Origin: Prevotella sp. DNF00663 | GTDB lineage: Bacteria; Bacteroidota; Bacteroidia; Bacteroidales; Bacteroidaceae | Assembly (NCBI RefSeq): GCF_001553265.1 | Contig: NZ_KQ960588.1 | Location: 1 to 64,000 of the forward strand | Direction: 5' to 3' | Length of the DNA: 64,000 bases | Shown: positions 61,069 to 64,000 of the stretch, piece after piece | Position numbering within the stretch: position 1 is the stretch's first letter | Layout of the letters: the number at the start of each line of letters is the position of its first letter | Notes under the pieces: model-generated | The model's input: the letters and a program-made list of their open reading frames with translations, nothing else | The model's database searches: none | What the model was told of the DNA's origin: nothing | Translations under genes and position numbers: made by a program

Positions 61069-63325
61069 CAAACTTCAATAGCAGTAGTTTCGTGCCAGTA
61101 TTGGCAAATTCAACTGTAGCCTTGGTATTTTCACCTTCTCCTTCAATTTTTTGGACGACACCGACACCAAATCTCTGATGCTCGATTCGGCTTCCGACTT
61201 GCAAATTATGCGCCATAGGCTGAGTGTGTTCTACAGGCTGTTGCACCGTACGAACAGGACGAAACGAAGGAGTATAAGCCGAGCGTGGCTTCTCTATTGG
61301 TTCGATTTGTCTTTGAGGAACCACCCGACGAGGTGCTTCAGAAATACGTCCCATTCCCTCATCTATAACGATGAAACGGGGATCTATGTCACGCAAGAAT
61401 CTGCTAGGAACATCTGTCTCCAACTTACCGTAACGCCATCGATTCTTGGCACATGTGAGAATGCAACGCTTCTCGGCACGAGTGATAGCAACATATAGTA
61501 ATCGACGCTCTTCCTCCAGTTCTCTCAGACTGTTTGTAGACATCGGACTTGGAAAGATGTTTTCTTCTAATCCAACGATAAACACCGTAGGAAATTCCAA
61601 TCCTTTAGCCGCATGCACCGTCATCAAGTTAACCTTACTTCCATCTTCAGTTTCTTTATCCTGATAGAGAGCCACCGTCTGTAAGAAGTCAGGCAGATAT
61701 ACTCGTTCCTCAAGCCCCTCTTCACGATTGCCTTCAACAAACTCCTGAAGTCCATTGAAGAATTCTGTTAGGTTCTCTTGTTTAGATAAATTTTCAGTAT
61801 CTTTACTAGCATAAATATCTGCACTGATACCACTTTCCTTGACGATTTCCTCACCAAGCATCATTGCATCAACTGTATTTAATTTGGAAGTAAAACGTTC
61901 TATCATCTGTGAAAAGGCTTCCAACTTGGTAAATACAGACCGACTCAATTCCAAACCACACGCATTTGGTTGGGTAATAGCCGTCCACAAGCTCACTCCT
62001 GATTGCTGCGAAGCTGCGATAACTTTCTGTAATGTAATGTTACCAATGCCCCTTGTTGGGTAGTTGATAATACGTTTAAAAGCCTCTTCATCATCATGAT
62101 TGACTATCAACCGGAAATAAGCAATAATATCTTTAATTTCCTTCCGCTGATAGAAACTCATGCCTCCATAGATACGATAAGGTATATTGTATTTCAACAG
62201 TTCCTCTTCAAAACTTCGACTTTGTGAATTGGTACGATAAAGTATAGCAAAATCACTATACGCACATCTATCTTGCCGACGAATACGCATAATATCTTTA
62301 CAGACTACAGCAGCCTCTTCCTTGTCGCTATATAGAGGTTTTAACAACAATTTCTCACCCGTATCATTTTCGCTAAATACATCTTTAGGAATTTGACGTT
62401 CATTGTGTTTAATCAAGCTATTGGCCGCTTGGACTATTCGTTGAGTAGATCTATAATTCTGTTCCAATTTGAAGAGTTTAGAATCAGGGTATATCTTATT
62501 GTATTCTAAGATGTTATCGATATTGGCTCCACGAAATCCATAAATGCTCTGCGCATCGTCTCCGACAACACAAACTCGCCTATTAGCTTGGGTCAACTGG
62601 AAGACAATACACTGTTGAACATAGTTGGTATCTTGATACTCATCGACTAAGACATACTGAAAACGGGTCGCGTATTTGGTACAGATATCGGGATGTTCAG
62701 CGAATAACCGATAGGTGATGACCAATAAATCGTCAAAATCCATGGCATTAGCCTGCAAACATCGCTGCTCGTAGATACTGAATATTCGACTAATTTCAGG
62801 CATACGTGCATCGCGGTCGCGCTCTATTAAAGTGCGATTTGCTGCATACTGTTGTGCCAATATCAGTTTATTCTTCGCCATGCTGATTCTAGCATGCACC
62901 GAACCCGGCTTATAGATTTTATCATCCAATCCTAATTCCTTGATAATCGCTTTGAGTAAAGAACGCGAGTCGGTTTCATCATAGATTGTAAAATTGGAAT
63001 GATAGCCTATAATATCAGATTCTATGCGCAGAATACGGGAAAATACGCTGTGAAAAGTACCCATATTGAGCCGCGAAGCCTGCTCTCTACCCACGATTTT
63101 AGCAATACGCTCCTTCATCTCATCGGCCGCCCTATTGGTAAACGTGAGTGCCAAAATACTCCAAGGCTGGTAGCCTTGGCTAAGTAAGTATGCTATTTTA
63201 TATGTCAGCACGCGTGTCTTACCAGAGCCGGCACCGGCAATGACAAGTTCTGGACCATCACAATATTCTACAGCATCACGCTGAGAAGGGTTTAATGCCG
63301 TTAAAAATTCATTTTCTATCATCAT
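61049..63325 (-). CDS. pcrA: UvrD/PcrA-type DNA helicase
   Basis: A 758-residue SF1A 3'-5' helicase for repair and replication-fork upkeep. Motifs: Q motif NPSQRDAV, Walker A AGAGSGKT (~29-36), motif II DEYQDTN, GDDAQSIYGFRGA (III), EQNYRS (IV), VNLMTVHAAKGLEFPTVFIV (V) and LLYVAITRAEKR (VI). The C-terminus (residues ~650-758) is a linker plus a Tudor-like end (VGSRIEHQRFGVGVVQKIEG), usual in PcrA. The start is at MMIENEFLTAL, one or two bases past the mtgA stop; a longer reading would overlap mtgA. Confidence 0.95.
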   Translation of the reverse strand: MMIENEFLTALNPSQRDAVEYCDGPELVIAGAGSGKTRVLTYKIAYLLSQGYQPWSILALTFTNRAADEMKERIAKIVGREQASRLNMGTFHSVFSRILRIESDIIGYHSNFTIYDETDSRSLLKAIIKELGLDDKIYKPGSVHARISMAKNKLILAQQYAANRTLIERDRDARMPEISRIFSIYEQRCLQANAMDFDDLLVITYRLFAEHPDICTKYATRFQYVLVDEYQDTNYVQQCIVFQLTQANRRVCVVGDDAQSIYGFRGANIDNILEYNKIYPDSKLFKLEQNYRSTQRIVQAANSLIKHNERQIPKDVFSENDTGEKLLLKPLYSDKEEAAVVCKDIMRIRRQDRCAYSDFAILYRTNSQSRSFEEELLKYNIPYRIYGGMSFYQRKEIKDIIAYFRLIVNHDDEEAFKRIINYPTRGIGNITLQKVIAASQQSGVSLWTAITQPNACGLELSRSVFTKLEAFSQMIERFTSKLNTVDAMMLGEEIVKESGISADIYASKDTENLSKQENLTEFFNGLQEFVEGNREEGLEERVYLPDFLQTVALYQDKETEDGSKVNLMTVHAAKGLEFPTVFIVGLEENIFPSPMSTNSLRELEEERRLLYVAITRAEKRCILTCAKNRWRYGKLETDVPSRFLRDIDPRFIVIDEGMGRISEAPRRVVPQRQIEPIEKPRSAYTPSFRPVRTVQQPVEHTQPMAHNLQVGSRIEHQRFGVGVVQKIEGEGENTKATVEFANTGTKLLLLKFARYKVL

Positions 63326-63326
63326 A

Positions 63327-64000
63327 TTATCGAGAATACACACCACCGACTACAGTGCGTGGATTATAATCTTTACCCTCGGAAGGGAATGCCGGAATGA
63401 AACGCATGTTGTTCTCTATCTGTCGCTGACGCTTCCTCATATATTCACTAGGAGACTTACTGCTGAACTTACGGGGATTGGGTAATGTGGCAGCAATCAA
63501 TGCACACTCGCCACGACTAAGGCCTATAGCAGTCTTTCCAAAATGATATTCCGCTACCGCATCGGCTCCATAGATACCATTGCCCATCTCTATAGAGTTC
63601 AAATAAACCTCCATAATTCTCTGTTTACTCCACATTAACTCAATGAGAGCGGTGAAATAAACTTCAAATCCTTTGCGAACCCAAGAGCGACCGGGCCATA
63701 GAAATACATTTTTAGCGGTTTGCTGACTGATTGTGCTAGCTCCCAACTTCCGCTTACCACCTTGTAGATTACGCCTTGCAGCCTTTTCTATAGCATCGTA
63801 ATCAAAGCCATGGTGCAGCAAGAATCGCTGATCTTCACTAGCCATTACGGCAACAGGAAGATGCGGAGAAATCTTATCTAATGAAACCCAATGGTGGTGT
63901 AACTCTATGGAATCGCCATTCCCAACTTGTTGGAAACAGCGAATGAACATGAGAGGGGTAAAATATATTGGCAAGAAACGATAGACGACAACTGCCAATA
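63327..64000 (-). CDS. mtgA: Monofunctional peptidoglycan transglycosylase (5' end outside window)
   Basis: GT51 glycosyltransferase polymerising lipid II without a transpeptidase domain. Visible are [19 protein letters not shown] (the catalytic Glu in EDQRF), [33 protein letters not shown] and [18 protein letters not shown]. The N-terminal membrane anchor is only partly inside ([18 protein letters not shown]); the true start lies beyond the right edge. It is followed by pcrA with a one-base gap, suggesting one transcript. Confidence 0.93.
   Translation of the reverse strand, partial: LAVVVYRFLPIYFTPLMFIRCFQQVGNGDSIELHHHWVSLDKISPHLPVAVMASEDQRFLLHHGFDYDAIEKAARRNLQGGKRKLGASTISQQTAKNVFLWPGRSWVRKGFEVYFTALIELMWSKQRIMEVYLNSIEMGNGIYGADAVAEYHFGKTAIGLSRGECALIAATLPNPRKFSSKSPSEYMRKRQRQIENNMRFIPAFPSEGKDYNPRTVVGGVYSR

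Noticed and set aside
60880-61071. A 63-codon minus-strand frame with a repeated PDIKSCN.
   Set aside because: The repetition is only the 21-bp duplication at the pcrA stop read in another frame, and the frame crosses a terminator.
1-64000. CRISPR arrays, insertion sequences, prophage or defence genes.
   Set aside because: No regularly spaced repeats, transposase, integrase or phage-structural frames were seen; the window is core-genome in character.

Overview
The window is a stretch of Bacteroidales chromosome (Bacteroidaceae/Prevotellaceae type), almost entirely core genome. The evidence is consistent. Most transcription units start behind the Bacteroidetes sigma signature TAnnTTTG, in several cases with TTTG 19-20 bases upstream. 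Shine-Dalgarno sequences are nearly absent. Lineage markers are present: a Bat (Bacteroides aerotolerance) operon, a PPi-dependent phosphofructokinase, a FeoA-FeoB fusion, DUF4295 behind rpmB-rpmG, SerA of the STPKKMG type, and an S16 protein with an Ala/Glu-rich tail. I see no prophage, insertion sequence, CRISPR array or rRNA operon. One tRNA gene, Ser(CGA), is present.

Layout. 0-7.7 kb: gyrA, three tandem secreted TPR paralogues and a DbpA-like RNA helicase. 7.8-11.8 kb: serC-serA-DUF1015-yigZ (serine biosynthesis). 11.8-15 kb, minus strand: tRNA-Ser, a small FeoB-associated-type membrane protein, glyA, pyrI, pyrB. 15-21.7 kb: class A PBP, a minus-strand pair encoding a trypsin-like protein with a Cys nucleophile position and a MORN-GH25 lipoprotein, then galE and rpsP. 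21.9-35.3 kb: a long co-directional run of moxR, DUF58, a membrane protein, batA, batB, batC, a fused batD-batE, PAP2 phosphatase, queA, a DUF2027-Smr protein and nadE, closed by a strong hairpin shared with convergent genes. 35.4-39.7 kb, minus: two small membrane proteins, an OprO/P-type porin and feoAB. 39.8-41.9 kb: a secreted double-lobed aspartyl protease-PDZ-phytase-like fusion, divergent from feoAB with a perfect palindrome between them. 42-48.2 kb, minus: an apparent five-gene operon with a conserved hypothetical, a PlsC-like acyltransferase, a large amidase whose catalytic halves flank a golvesin-like domain, another hypothetical and ygiQ. 48.3-51 kb: pfp and a second GH25 protein. 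51-58 kb, minus: rlmD, DUF4295-rpmG-rpmB, pncC-tsaD-map, a truncated MetH (homocysteine domain only) behind smpB, and DUF4375. 58.4-64 kb: clpC, then convergent pcrA and mtgA (cut by the window edge).

Functional themes are envelope and peptidoglycan work (PBP1A, MtgA, two GH25 proteins, amidase, PAP2, Bat complex), iron or metal handling (FeoAB, FeoB-associated-type peptide, porin), amino-acid/C1 metabolism (SerC, SerA, GlyA, MetH fragment) and translation quality (SmpB, TsaD, QueA, RlmD). The least explained objects are the protease-PDZ-phytase-like fusion, the split amidase, the GxCGxP protein paired with MORN-GH25, the truncated MetH, the three TPR paralogues, and a family of intergenic repeats sharing a GCTGC-N4-CCTTTGCA core.
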